Part shown: positions 8,785-17,345 of the stretch, piece after piece
Layout: every line of letters starts with the position of its first letter
Numbering within the stretch: position 1 is the first letter of the stretch
Source: an uncultured Tessaracoccus sp.
GTDB taxonomy: Bacteria; Actinomycetota; Actinomycetes; Propionibacteriales; Propionibacteriaceae
Length of the DNA stretch: 53,382 nucleotides
Assembly: GCF_947286155.1 (NCBI RefSeq)
Contig: NZ_CAMYPD010000016.1
Location: 1-53,382, forward strand
Reading direction: 5' to 3'
Made by a program: the position numbers and the translations under genes
The notes under the pieces: generated by a model
The model's database searches: none
What the model was told of the DNA's origin: nothing
Seen by the model: the letters and a program-made list of their open reading frames with translations, nothing else

Positions 8785-9651
8785 TCAGGCGGCCCTCGCA
8801 ACGGGTTTTGCCCGCGCGAGCAGGCCGTGCCTGGGCCCGAAAGCCCAGGCCAGCAAGAACATCGCCGTGCACACCAGCACGATCGTGCCGCCGGTGGGTA
8901 CGTCGAGCGCCCACGACAGGTACAGCCCGACGAATGCACTCACCGCTCCGATTCCAGCTGCGGTGAGCATCATGGGAACGAGGCGGTCGGTCAGCATTCG
9001 TGCTGACGCAGCGGGCGTCACCAGCAGCGCGAGCACCAGCACGTTGCCGATGGTCTGGATGCTCATCACGACGGCGAGGGTCACCAGCACGTACAGCGCA
9101 ATGTCGAGTGCCAGCACCGGCATGCCCAGCGAGCGCGCGTACTCCCGGTCGAGGCTCACGGCGACGAGTTCCTTGTGCAGCGCCATCGCCACGGCGAGCA
9201 CGCCGATGGTCATGGCGAGCGAGAACCAGACGGCCTCGTCAGGAATGCCGGTGATCGAACCGAAGAGGAATGACGTCAGCGAGCCCGCGTAGCCGGGCGA
9301 GAGCGAAATGACGACGATGCCCAGCGCGAATGCTGCGACGAAGAACACGCCGATCACCGAGTCCTCCCGCAGGCGCTTGGTCTGCGAGAACACCGCGATC
9401 AACACGGCGGTGACTACGCCCGCGACGATGCCGCCCACGACGAGCGACCCCTGCAGCACGAACGCCACGGCGATGCCGGGAAAGACGGAGTGGGAGACCG
9501 CGTCGCCGATGAACGTCATGCCGCGCAGCACCACGTGCGAGCCGATCACGCCGCACACGGCGGCCGCCAGCACCGACACGATCAGCGCCTTCGGCAAGAA
9601 CGCGAGCATGGGGTTGGTGAGGTCGGAGAGGAAATCCAGTGGGGTCAGCAT
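8785..9651 (-). CDS. Zinc/manganese-type ABC transporter permease (ABC-3 family, anchored-repeat type)
   Basis: 288-aa inner-membrane subunit with eight or so helices, ZnuB-like. Family landmarks visible: FIGDAVSHSVFPGIAVAF near the N-terminus, SFLFGSITGIPDEAVWF in the middle and LVLALLVTPAASARMLTDRL near helix 6. Its start overlaps the end of the ATPase gene by 7 bases, and it is last in the five-gene operon reading from 15655. The companion surface-repeat proteins place it in the actinobacterial anchored-repeat-type ABC transporter class (TIGR03770 family by context). Confidence 0.9.
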   Translation of the reverse strand: MLTPLDFLSDLTNPMLAFLPKALIVSVLAAAVCGVIGSHVVLRGMTFIGDAVSHSVFPGIAVAFVLQGSLVVGGIVAGVVTAVLIAVFSQTKRLREDSVIGVFFVAAFALGIVVISLSPGYAGSLTSFLFGSITGIPDEAVWFSLAMTIGVLAVAMALHKELVAVSLDREYARSLGMPVLALDIALYVLVTLAVVMSIQTIGNVLVLALLVTPAASARMLTDRLVPMMLTAAGIGAVSAFVGLYLSWALDVPTGGTIVLVCTAMFLLAWAFGPRHGLLARAKPVARAA

Positions 9652-10433
9652 GCCTCAGCCTCCAATTCCGGATGTGCGTGCTGGTGGGTGTTCGTCGCGT
9701 GGTGCACCATGCCCACCTGTTTCAGCAGCGGAGAGTGCGCTGACACGTCGAAGGTGCGCATCCACAGATCGGGCTGACGCAGCGCGTCGGGGTGCCCGGT
9801 GGCGATGACTTCTTTGTTGAGCAGCGTGAGACGGTCGCAGGCGACGATGGCGTGGGTGAGGTCATGCGTCGACATGAGCAGCGTCGTCCCCTCCGCGGCG
9901 AGTTCGGCGAATAGCCCGGTGAGCAGCTCCTGCGTAGGCATGTCGAGGCCGGTGAACGGCTCGTCGAGCAGCAGCAATCCTGGGTGCCGGGCCAGTGCGC
10001 GGGCGATCATCACGCGCTGACGCTGGCCACCGGACATCTCGGAGATGGGGCGGGCGCGCAGGTCCGTCATGCGCACCCGCTGCAGCGCCTCCGCCACGGC
10101 CTGCACGTGCCGCCGTCGAGGCAGGCGCAGGAAACCGATGTCGCGGGTGAGGCCCGTCATCACCACTTCCTGGGCGGTGATGGGAAAGTCCCACATCACG
10201 TCGTGGCGCTGCGGCACGTACCCCACGCCGCGGGGTGTGGCGATGGTTCCCGACGACGCGGGGATCAGGCGCATAATGGCGCGGAAGAGCGTCGTCTTGC
10301 CGGCTCCGTTGGGGCCCAGCAGTCCGTGCACGCCCCCCGTCTCCAGGTCGAGGTTCACGTCCGTGAGTACTCGGCGTCCGCCAAGCGTCACGCTGAGGTC
10401 ACGCACGCTCAGTGCGGCGGTGTCACTCGGCAT
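9645..10433 (-). CDS. Metal ABC transporter ATP-binding protein
   Basis: 262 aa, cytoplasmic ATPase that drives zinc/manganese-type uptake. Walker A is GLLGPNGAGKTTLF, the Q-loop lies in VGYVPQRHDVMWDFP, the signature is MSGGQRQRVMIARAL, Walker B is LLLLDEPFTGLD, and the switch histidine is in MSTHDLTHA. A His-rich tail (VHHATNTHQHAHPE) near the C-terminus could bind metal. Overlaps neighbours on both sides (11 and 7 bases), indicating translational coupling. Belongs with the anchored-repeat transporter class (TIGR03771 family by context). Confidence 0.93.
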   Translation of the reverse strand: MPSDTAALSVRDLSVTLGGRRVLTDVNLDLETGGVHGLLGPNGAGKTTLFRAIMRLIPASSGTIATPRGVGYVPQRHDVMWDFPITAQEVVMTGLTRDIGFLRLPRRRHVQAVAEALQRVRMTDLRARPISEMSGGQRQRVMIARALARHPGLLLLDEPFTGLDMPTQELLTGLFAELAAEGTTLLMSTHDLTHAIVACDRLTLLNKEVIATGHPDALRQPDLWMRTFDVSAHSPLLKQVGMVHHATNTHQHAHPELEAEAC

Positions 10434-11460
10434 CGTTGAATACCTCGTCGGTCATGCGCTTCTGCCTGCGCATCACGAGCGCCACGACCACGCCTGCAAT
10501 AACCACCAGCGCGACCCCGCCAGCCACCCAGGGCAGTGACGAGGCACCGTCGGCTTGTTCGTTCGCATCCTCTTGCGCTGCTGGCTTGGCGGATTCGGTG
10601 CCCTTCGATGCCGCGCCAGTCGACGCTGCAGACGGCGCAGCAGAGGGGCTGTCCGACGCGCTCGCGTCCCCCTTGTCCGAGGACTCGGCGCCCGGCCACG
10701 TTGCGTCCCTCGCGGCTTGCTCGTCGGTGCTGTCGCCCACGCTGAATCGCAGTACGGCTTCGGCGGAGCGCTCGGTTTTGTCGGTACCAGTGGCGTCGAT
10801 GGCCACCTTCACCAGGTACGTGCCGGGCTTGGTGAACACCCAGTTAGCGTGCGTGTGGGTGTTGAGGTCCACCCAGATGTCGCCTGGCTGCTTGCCGTCG
10901 AATAGCACCTGCGGCGGGGCGAAGTTGCCCGGCTGGAGGAACAGCGTCAGGGTGCCGTCGCCGTCGATCTGCTTCGCTTCGAGGATGCGCAGCGTGACAC
11001 CGCGCTCGGTGCTCTTCACAACCTCCGGGTCCTGCGTGTTCCACCCGAGCCAGACCACACCCGGCGCCTCGGTCTGCGGCACGGCCCATACCTCGTCGCC
11101 GGCCTTCGCACCGGTGAAGGCGTACTCGTCGCCCTCTGGCAGCGACAGTTTGGCCTTGTCATGCACCTTGAACACGACGTCGTCGAGCTTGCGCCACACG
11201 GCTTTACCGCCCTGCAGCTTCGCGGTGTCGTCGCGGGCGAGGAAGGTCCACTTACCGTCGATGAGACGCGGGCCGAGGTCGACGTGGCCTTCACCGATCG
11301 TCACGTTCCCCTCGCCCATCGCCTCGTCGGATTCGACGCGCTGCTGGAGGCCCGGTTCGTCGGAGCCGAGATCGGGTGACGGCGTGGTCTCGTCCGCGTG
11401 CCCGATCGTGGGCATCAGCGCGAGGAAGGCCGCTGCTGCGGCGAGGAGCGTACGTCTCAT
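10423..11460 (-). CDS. Membrane-anchored protein with actinobacterial surface-repeat domain
   Basis: 345 aa. A signal peptide (MRRTLLAAAAAFLALMPTIGHA) precedes one copy of the surface-anchored repeat domain (TIGR03769-like): GHVDLGPRLIDGKWTFLARDD, then VWLGWNTQDPEVV, and the terminal motif HTHANWVFTKPGTYLVKV. A Ser/Ala/Asp-rich linker leads to a C-terminal membrane helix (WVAGGVALVVIAGVVVALVM) and a basic RRQKR tail, so the domain faces outward and is anchored in the membrane. The repeated His-x-His motif before WxFxxPGxY could coordinate metal; that is inference. Middle gene of the zinc-type operon, with 4-base and 11-base overlaps. Confidence 0.85.
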   Translation of the reverse strand: MRRTLLAAAAAFLALMPTIGHADETTPSPDLGSDEPGLQQRVESDEAMGEGNVTIGEGHVDLGPRLIDGKWTFLARDDTAKLQGGKAVWRKLDDVVFKVHDKAKLSLPEGDEYAFTGAKAGDEVWAVPQTEAPGVVWLGWNTQDPEVVKSTERGVTLRILEAKQIDGDGTLTLFLQPGNFAPPQVLFDGKQPGDIWVDLNTHTHANWVFTKPGTYLVKVAIDATGTDKTERSAEAVLRFSVGDSTDEQAARDATWPGAESSDKGDASASDSPSAAPSAASTGAASKGTESAKPAAQEDANEQADGASSLPWVAGGVALVVIAGVVVALVMRRQKRMTDEVFNDAE

Positions 11461-13049
11461 TGGTTGTCCTTTGTGTCGTGGTTGCCGAGCGGTGTACCGC
11501 CCAAGCAGCGGGCGAGTGAATCTGCGTTGGCCCGCATCATGTCTGCGTAGGTCGACACCTCTGGCGTGAAGGCGTCGCCCCAGATCTGGCAGATGGCGGT
11601 ACCTGTGTGGTTCGCCGCTTCGCGCAGAGCGCCTGCCTGCTGGCTGGCGTTCGGTTCGACGAAGACCGCGGGCACGCCGAGGTCGGTCAGCGTGCGGGTG
11701 AGCCGGCGTCGGTCTGCCAGTGACGGTTCCTGCACGGGCGACGGGGCCACCACCGCGGCGATGTCGAGGCCGTACCGGTGGGCGAGGTAGCCGTACGCGT
11801 CGTGGGTGGTGACGAGGTGGCGGTTGCGCTTTGGAATGGAGTCGACGGATCGCTGTACGTAGTCGTGCACCTCATCGAGTTCCGCGATCTCCTTCTCGGC
11901 GTTGGCGCGGTAGGTCTGCGCGTTGGCAGGGTCGGCCTTGATGAGCTGATCCCGGATGACCTGGACGTAGGCCTGCGCGTTGCGGACGTCTTGCCACAGG
12001 TGCGGGTCGATCTCGCCGTGCACGTGCCGCCCGAGCACGGCCTGCGGAAGCTGGTACACATCCTGACCAGGACGGGCGATGAAGCGGTACGCGGGGTCTC
12101 CTGGCACCGGCATGAGGGCTTTCGGCGGCACCGAAATCACCACGTCTTCGACGGGCACCGCACCCATTCCGGGCGGGGCGCCGGCGCCGTCGGACTCCTT
12201 GTCAGTGAACAGTTGCAGCCGTCCCGCCGAGAGGTCTGCCGTGATGTCCGCGTGCCCCTCAGACAGCACCACCTTCTTGCCCGTCGATGCGGGGTCGACG
12301 CCCACCGCGACGGTGAGCGTGCCGGTGATGGCGTCAACTGGCCGCGCGCTGGGGTTGCTCAAGTACTGGGCGCGAAACGTTAAGTGGTACACGCCCGGCT
12401 TCGTGAATGCCCAGCTCATGTGCGTGTGGGCGTCCATCGGCAGCGTCGTGCGGTCGCCGTCGAAACCCTTCGACGAGTCGAGCCCGTCCGCGCTATTAAA
12501 GACGCTCTGGGGCTGCCCGAAGGTGCCGGTGACGAAGCCGTGCGCCCCGCCCGGGCCGTCGGCTTCCACGAGAGCCATCTCCACCGCCGACGAGCGGGTG
12601 GCGCCAGGCTTCGTGCCATGCACACGCAATCCGAGCCACACGGTGTCGAGCGAGTGGTTTTCTACCAGCGGAATGATTTCCGCGGAGTACCCGCTGGCTT
12701 CCTCCGCGAGCGCAATGTGTGTCGCGTTGCGGGGAAGGTTCGCGTCGATGGAACGAATGAGCGACTGCTCTTCCAGCATCAGGTAGTTGGAGAACGCGAG
12801 CTTGGCGTTGACGATGCTGCGCACGTCTCTAAGGCTCGGCTCGTAGGTGTGTGGATCTGCGCCAGGCGGCACGAGTGCCACCACCTGCGCAGCGTCGCCC
12901 GCCACTCCTTCAGTGAGGTCAGCGAGAATGCCTGTGGTGGCGACGACGGTGAGGCGCCCGTCTGATGCAGCCGACGGTGAACGTCCAGGCGCCACGACGG
13001 CGACGGTGAGGGCAAGCCCCACCGCCGCCGCCTTCAGCCACTTGCTCAC
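11457..13049 (-). CDS. ZnuA-like metal-binding protein split by an inserted surface-repeat domain
   Basis: 530 aa, much longer than a usual ZnuA (about 300). The N-terminal lobe starts after a signal peptide and has VVATTGILADLTEGVAG and the metal ligand region PPGADPHTYEPS. After about residue 125 the ZnuA fold is interrupted by a surface-repeat domain (GLRVHGTKPG ... HTHMSWAFTKPGVYHLTF ... DITADL). ZnuA resumes near GEIDPHLWQDV, then VTTHDAYGYLAHRYGLDI and the last acidic ligand region GDAFTPEVSTYADMM. This matches the anchored-repeat-type substrate-binding architecture (TIGR03772). It should capture zinc or manganese outside the membrane and deliver it to the permease. No lipobox is obvious. 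Confidence 0.9.
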   Translation of the reverse strand: MSKWLKAAAVGLALTVAVVAPGRSPSAASDGRLTVVATTGILADLTEGVAGDAAQVVALVPPGADPHTYEPSLRDVRSIVNAKLAFSNYLMLEEQSLIRSIDANLPRNATHIALAEEASGYSAEIIPLVENHSLDTVWLGLRVHGTKPGATRSSAVEMALVEADGPGGAHGFVTGTFGQPQSVFNSADGLDSSKGFDGDRTTLPMDAHTHMSWAFTKPGVYHLTFRAQYLSNPSARPVDAITGTLTVAVGVDPASTGKKVVLSEGHADITADLSAGRLQLFTDKESDGAGAPPGMGAVPVEDVVISVPPKALMPVPGDPAYRFIARPGQDVYQLPQAVLGRHVHGEIDPHLWQDVRNAQAYVQVIRDQLIKADPANAQTYRANAEKEIAELDEVHDYVQRSVDSIPKRNRHLVTTHDAYGYLAHRYGLDIAAVVAPSPVQEPSLADRRRLTRTLTDLGVPAVFVEPNASQQAGALREAANHTGTAICQIWGDAFTPEVSTYADMMRANADSLARCLGGTPLGNHDTKDNQ

Positions 13050-15655
13050 CGGTTGGCCCGGCGGGCAAGCACGGCGGCCGCACCGATGAAGGTGAGCAGC
13101 GCAACAGCCGCCGTCGATGCCGCACTTGCGGAGGAAGCTGACCCAGCGGAGGCAGGGGGAAGCACCTCTGCGCCGTCAGCGCCCGACTGAGGCATACCCG
13201 CGCCCGGCTTGCACGGTGAGCCGTTGGCGTAGGCCCAGGTGACCTCGTTGATCATGGCCTTGCCATCCTTCATGAACACACCGCCGTCGCCGGCTTCAGC
13301 TTGGGAGGAAGCAAGCTTGCCTGCTGGCTTGGATTGCGGTGCGCTTCCGCCAGACTTGGTGAACCACAGCTGGTCCACCACCTGACCGAAGTTTCCAGAG
13401 GTGAACACCCCTACCTTGCCCGGCCCGGAGGCGCTGACGAGGGAGAAACGCACCTCGCCGGTGCTTCCAGCTAGCAGGGATTCGTGCATGGTGTTCGCCC
13501 CGAGCCACGGCACACCCGATACCTGCGCGGATGCAATCATCCACACCGGGCTGCCCTTGCTGGCCACAAAGTCGATGCCGGCGGGAGCCGTGGCCTTGGC
13601 CGCGTTGCCGACGATGAACGTCTGCGACGCGGGGTCGACCCACTGTGCGGGAGATTTGCGGTCGTCCTTGAGCGATGGGACGAGCTTGCCGCCCTCGATC
13701 TTGGGTCCGAAGTCGAAGTGACCGTTCGTCGCGCCTTGCCCACCGGACCCCACCTTGAAGCGGAGGGTGGACGTCGTCGCCATGGGCTGGCCGGACTTCG
13801 ACGTGGTGGACATCTTCACAGTGAGCGCGTAGTCACCCGGAGCGGAGAACACCCAGTTCGGGTGCACATGGGTGTTGGCGGGGATCGTCACCGAGCCACC
13901 GGACTTGCCGCCTGGCCCCGAGGGCTGCTTGGCGGTCTTGGCAGCGGCGATTTCTTCCTTCGTGGCGGGACGCACGTTGGTGTGCTTCTTGCACTCCCCC
14001 AGGCTTGGCTTCATGGTGGGTGCGTTGTCCGACGGTGTGCTCGTCGAAGGCGCCGACCCGCCTGCGGGATGCTCGCCTGCGGGCTTGCCGCCCGTCTTGT
14101 CAGCATCATTGCGATCAGGGGCGCTTGCCGGAGGTTGGGCCTTGCCGTCACCGGTGGATGCGTCCGCGTTGCCCTTGCCGCGGAACTGGTCGCCGACGGT
14201 GAACGTGTAGGTCTTCGGCTCAGAGTTCACAGCCTTGCCACCCGCGGTACCTTCCGCCACGACGGTGAACTTGTAGACACCTGGCTTGGCGAAAATCCAG
14301 TTCGCATGCACGTGCGCCGGGGCATTCACGGGAAGCGTCGCCCCGTCGACAAGCTGGTACTGGTTGCCATCCAGCAGCGCCGACGGACCACCGAATGAGG
14401 TCTGCCCGTAGACGTGGACGGCTCCCGGGCCTTCGACGGACTGGAAGCGCAGCGTCACCTTCGGATCGACGCCGCCGCCTTGCGTGCCGAGCGTGTCCCA
14501 GCCTGGCCACAGGAGGTTCGGATCTTGCGTCATGGACAGCGCGTACCCCTTCGGGCCGCCTGGCCATCCGGCCGGAATCTTCTCGTTCCAGGCGGCAGAC
14601 TTCACGTGGAGTTCCACCTTGGCCGGGTCTCTACGAACGTGGGAGCCCGTGATGTCTTCCTTGAGATCCAACGCCAGCGCGCCCTGCTTGGCCGTGACAT
14701 TGAATGCATCGACGTGGCCGCGGTCAAACACCGTCATCGCCTGCGGCGCAGGCTTGGGAGCAGGCTTCACAGTCGGCGCGGGCTTGGGCGACGGCTTGGC
14801 AGTTGGCACAGGCTTCGACGTGGGCTTCGCAGTCGGCTTCACCGAAGGCTTGGCTGTCGGCTTGGCCGTCGGTTCCGCGGTCGGCTTCGGCGAAGGCTTC
14901 ACCGAGGGCACGGGCGAAGGTTTCACCGTCGGCTTCACGCTTGGCTTCGGCGAAGGCTTGGGTTTGGGCGCGTCGGTGGCATATCCCTTGCCGCGGAACT
15001 CATCGCCGACGGTGAACACGTACTGCTGCGAGGCGGACTCCACCTTCTTGCCGTTCTTCGTGCCCGCAGCTTTCACCTTGAGCTTGTAGACGCCGGGCTT
15101 GGTGAATATCCAGTGGGCGTGCGTGTGGGCAGGGAAAGTCTGCTTGCGGACGGCGCCGCTCTTCAGATCCAGCGTGCCGCCTTCGAGCAGCGGCTCAACA
15201 CCGCCGAAGGAGCCGGTGCTGAACAGATGCACATTGCCCGGGCCCTTGACGTCCTGGAACACCAAATCGACGGCCTGATCGAAGCCCGTGCCCTGGATGC
15301 CTAGGGTGTCCCAACCCGGCCACAGCAGGTTCTGATCCTGCGTCATGGGCAGCCAGTAGGCCTTGGGTGCGCCGGGAACCCCATCGGGGATGTCCTGCAG
15401 CGCTGCGGATTTCACGTGGAGTTCGACGCTCTCAGGCGCGCGCTGCACGTGGCTACCCGTCGCGTCTTCCTTAAGGTTCAGTTGCAGTGCACCGTTCTTC
15501 ACCGTCACGTTGAACGCATCAACGTGTCCCTTGTCGAGGATGAGCGGGGCGCTGTCAGCTCTCGCTGCCGTCGGCACAGCCACGGCGAGGAGCGCGGCGA
15601 TCAAGCTGATGGCCACGGCCCGCCAGGCGGCGGGCGCGCTGCTTCGTATGCTCAT
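13046..15655 (-). CDS. Large surface protein with three actinobacterial repeat domains, Lys/Pro-rich stalk and C-terminal anchor
   Basis: 869 aa, first gene of the zinc-type operon. Signal peptide (ends about PTAARADSA). Two full repeat domains each open with RGHVDAFNV/KGHVDAFNV, contain LLWPGWDTLG and close with HTHAHWIFTKPGVY or HVHANWIFAKPGVY. Between them is a 75-residue stalk of KPS/KPT units (about 228-305). A third domain is arranged differently: HVHPNWVFSAPGDY comes before GHFDFGPKIEGGKLVPSL and VPWLGANTMHESLL. The C-terminus is a hydrophobic helix ending ARRANR; no LPxTG was found. Matches the ABC-transporter-associated repeat protein class (TIGR03773). The likely role is metal or metal-complex capture at the cell surface (inference). 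Confidence 0.87.
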   Translation of the reverse strand: MSIRSSAPAAWRAVAISLIAALLAVAVPTAARADSAPLILDKGHVDAFNVTVKNGALQLNLKEDATGSHVQRAPESVELHVKSAALQDIPDGVPGAPKAYWLPMTQDQNLLWPGWDTLGIQGTGFDQAVDLVFQDVKGPGNVHLFSTGSFGGVEPLLEGGTLDLKSGAVRKQTFPAHTHAHWIFTKPGVYKLKVKAAGTKNGKKVESASQQYVFTVGDEFRGKGYATDAPKPKPSPKPSVKPTVKPSPVPSVKPSPKPTAEPTAKPTAKPSVKPTAKPTSKPVPTAKPSPKPAPTVKPAPKPAPQAMTVFDRGHVDAFNVTAKQGALALDLKEDITGSHVRRDPAKVELHVKSAAWNEKIPAGWPGGPKGYALSMTQDPNLLWPGWDTLGTQGGGVDPKVTLRFQSVEGPGAVHVYGQTSFGGPSALLDGNQYQLVDGATLPVNAPAHVHANWIFAKPGVYKFTVVAEGTAGGKAVNSEPKTYTFTVGDQFRGKGNADASTGDGKAQPPASAPDRNDADKTGGKPAGEHPAGGSAPSTSTPSDNAPTMKPSLGECKKHTNVRPATKEEIAAAKTAKQPSGPGGKSGGSVTIPANTHVHPNWVFSAPGDYALTVKMSTTSKSGQPMATTSTLRFKVGSGGQGATNGHFDFGPKIEGGKLVPSLKDDRKSPAQWVDPASQTFIVGNAAKATAPAGIDFVASKGSPVWMIASAQVSGVPWLGANTMHESLLAGSTGEVRFSLVSASGPGKVGVFTSGNFGQVVDQLWFTKSGGSAPQSKPAGKLASSQAEAGDGGVFMKDGKAMINEVTWAYANGSPCKPGAGMPQSGADGAEVLPPASAGSASSASAASTAAVALLTFIGAAAVLARRANR

Positions 15656-15681
15656 GTGTCACTTCCAATCTCTGGCATTCA

Positions 15682-15699
15682 TGAAAATCATTATCATTA
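15682..15699 (-). promoter_or_regulatory. Zur-like operator upstream of the metal-uptake operon
   Basis: TGAAAATCATTATCATTA, an A+T-rich near-palindrome in an otherwise G+C-rich gap, read on the minus strand as TAATGATAATGATTTTCA. It resembles the Zur/Fur-family box (TGAAAATnATTTTCA) used for zinc repression in actinobacteria. It lies 27 bases upstream of the surface-repeat protein start and 43 bases from lipB, which has its own -10. The operon content (ZnuABC-like) supports Zur rather than Fur. Confidence 0.75.
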
Positions 15700-15741
15700 G
15701 CTCCGGGTGGTTTTCAAGTTCAACGGGCGTAGGATGTTCGA

Positions 15742-16383
15742 ATGCTGACGTTCGAGGAGCTCGGTTTGGGGGCAGCCGACGCGGAGTACATGGAGACTTG
15801 GGAGTACCAGCGCGCCATTCACGACGAAGTGGCCGCCGGGAAGCGCGGCGGGCACGTGTTACTCGTCGAGCATCCTCCGGTGTACACCGCCGGGCGTCGC
15901 ACCACCGACGAGATGAAGCCGCGCGACGGCACGCCGGTGGTCGACACCGACCGCGGCGGCCTCATCACGTACCACGGGCCGGGGCAGCTCGTCGGCTATC
16001 CCATCGTCCACCTCGCAGAGGGCATGGGTGTGGTCGACCACGTGCGCAAACTCGAGGAAGCCATCATCAACCTGCTGGACGAGTACGGCATCGCTGCCGG
16101 TCGCGTCGCCGGCCGCACCGGGGTGTGGCTGCCCGCCACCCCCACCAGGCTCGAGCGCAAGATATGCGCCATCGGAGTGCGCGTGAGCAAACGCACCACG
16201 CTGCACGGTTTCGCACTGAACGTGCGTTCCAGCGCCGAGCGCTTCGGCAACATCATCCCTTGTGGCATCGAGGACGCGGATGTCACGTCGATCGAAGAAG
16301 AGCTCCCCGGCGAGTGGACGGTGCAGCAGGTTGCCCGCGATATTCGCCCCCACCTCACCGCAGCGCTTTCTTTCGCGGACTGA
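15742..16383 (+). CDS. lipB: Lipoyl(octanoyl) transferase
   Basis: Moves octanoate from acyl carrier protein to the lipoyl domains of E2 and H proteins; 213 aa, normal length. Signatures: LLVEHPPVYTAGRR, RGGLITYHGPGQLVGYPI, and the catalytic Lys/Cys pair, K140 in LERKICAIGV and C174 in IIPCGI, with HGFALNV between. A TAGGAT -10-like box at 15730-15735 ends six bases before the ATG and there is no ribosome binding site, so the mRNA is probably leaderless. lipA follows 17 bases after its stop. Confidence 0.95.
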   Translation: MLTFEELGLGAADAEYMETWEYQRAIHDEVAAGKRGGHVLLVEHPPVYTAGRRTTDEMKPRDGTPVVDTDRGGLITYHGPGQLVGYPIVHLAEGMGVVDHVRKLEEAIINLLDEYGIAAGRVAGRTGVWLPATPTRLERKICAIGVRVSKRTTLHGFALNVRSSAERFGNIIPCGIEDADVTSIEEELPGEWTVQQVARDIRPHLTAALSFAD

Positions 16384-16400
16384 TTGAGTAGGGTTGCATC

Positions 16401-17330
16401 GTGACTGCCGTGAAGCCTGAGGGCCGGAAACTCCTTCGAGTTGAGGCCAAGAATGCCCAGACCCCCATCGAGCGCAAGCCGGAGTGGATCCGCACCAAGG
16501 CGAAGATGGGCCCCAACTACAACGATTTGCAGCACATCGTGAAGTCGGGCGACCTCCACACCGTGTGCCAGGAGGCGGGCTGCCCCAACATCTATGAGTG
16601 CTGGGAAGACAGGGAGTCGACGTTCCTGATCGGCGGCGACCAGTGCACCCGTCGCTGCGATTTCTGCCAGATCACGTCCGCGAAGCCTGAGGGCTACGAC
16701 CCGACCGAGCCGCTACGCGTCGCCGCATCTGTGAAGAAGATGGGGCTGCGCTACGCCACCGTCACCGGTGTGTGCCGCGACGATCTGGAAGATGAGGGCG
16801 CGTGGCTGTACGCCGAAACGATCCGCCAGATCCACCAGGTCAACCCCGGTGTTGGTGTAGAGATGCTCGCGCCCGATTTCTCGGGCAAGCGAGAGCTCGT
16901 GCACCAGGTGCTCGACGCGAAGCCCGAGGTGTTCGCGCACAATGTCGAGACAGTCCCCCGTATCTTCAAGCGCATCCGCCCCGGTTTCCGCTACGAGCGC
17001 TCACTCGACGTGCTCCGCATGTCCCGCGACGAGGGGCTCGTCACCAAGTCGAACCTCATCCTCGGCATGGGTGAGACCCGCGACGAGATCTCCCAGGCGT
17101 TGCAGGATCTCCACGATGCAGGCGCGGAACTCATCACCATCACGCAGTACCTGCGCCCTGGGCCGACGCTGTTGCCCATCGACCGCTGGGTGACGCCGCA
17201 GGAGTTCGATGAGCTGGCGGAGGAGGCCAAACAGATCGGATACGCTGGTGTGCTGTCCGGGCCGCTGGTCCGGTCGTCGTATCGCGCGGGTCGGCTGTAC
17301 CGAACCGCGATGGAAGCTCGGAAGAAGTGA
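16401..17330 (+). CDS. lipA: Lipoyl synthase (radical SAM)
   Basis: 309 aa. Inserts two sulfurs into protein-bound octanoyl groups. Both iron-sulfur clusters are visible: the auxiliary cluster CX4CX5C (C56, C61, C67 in CQEAGCPNIYEC) and the radical SAM CX3CX2C (C82, C86, C89 in CTRRCDFC). The C-terminal serine of the auxiliary cluster is present in GPLVRSSYRAG. GTG 16401 is chosen because TAGGGT (16389-16394) ends six bases upstream, a leaderless pattern. So lipA may have its own start site although it trails lipB closely. Confidence 0.96.
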   Translation: MTAVKPEGRKLLRVEAKNAQTPIERKPEWIRTKAKMGPNYNDLQHIVKSGDLHTVCQEAGCPNIYECWEDRESTFLIGGDQCTRRCDFCQITSAKPEGYDPTEPLRVAASVKKMGLRYATVTGVCRDDLEDEGAWLYAETIRQIHQVNPGVGVEMLAPDFSGKRELVHQVLDAKPEVFAHNVETVPRIFKRIRPGFRYERSLDVLRMSRDEGLVTKSNLILGMGETRDEISQALQDLHDAGAELITITQYLRPGPTLLPIDRWVTPQEFDELAEEAKQIGYAGVLSGPLVRSSYRAGRLYRTAMEARKK

Positions 17331-17345
17331 GCTCGGAAAGGCACC

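Noticed and set aside
13046..13250. Sortase LPxTG anchor at the C-terminus of the large surface protein
   Set aside because: Only MPQSG and LPPAS are present; neither fits. The hydrophobic helix plus basic tail fits a simple membrane anchor.
14760..14960. Regular short repeats that could be taken for a CRISPR or VNTR array
   Set aside because: They encode the KPS/KPT stalk of the surface protein; unit length is 6-12 bases in frame, with no spacers.
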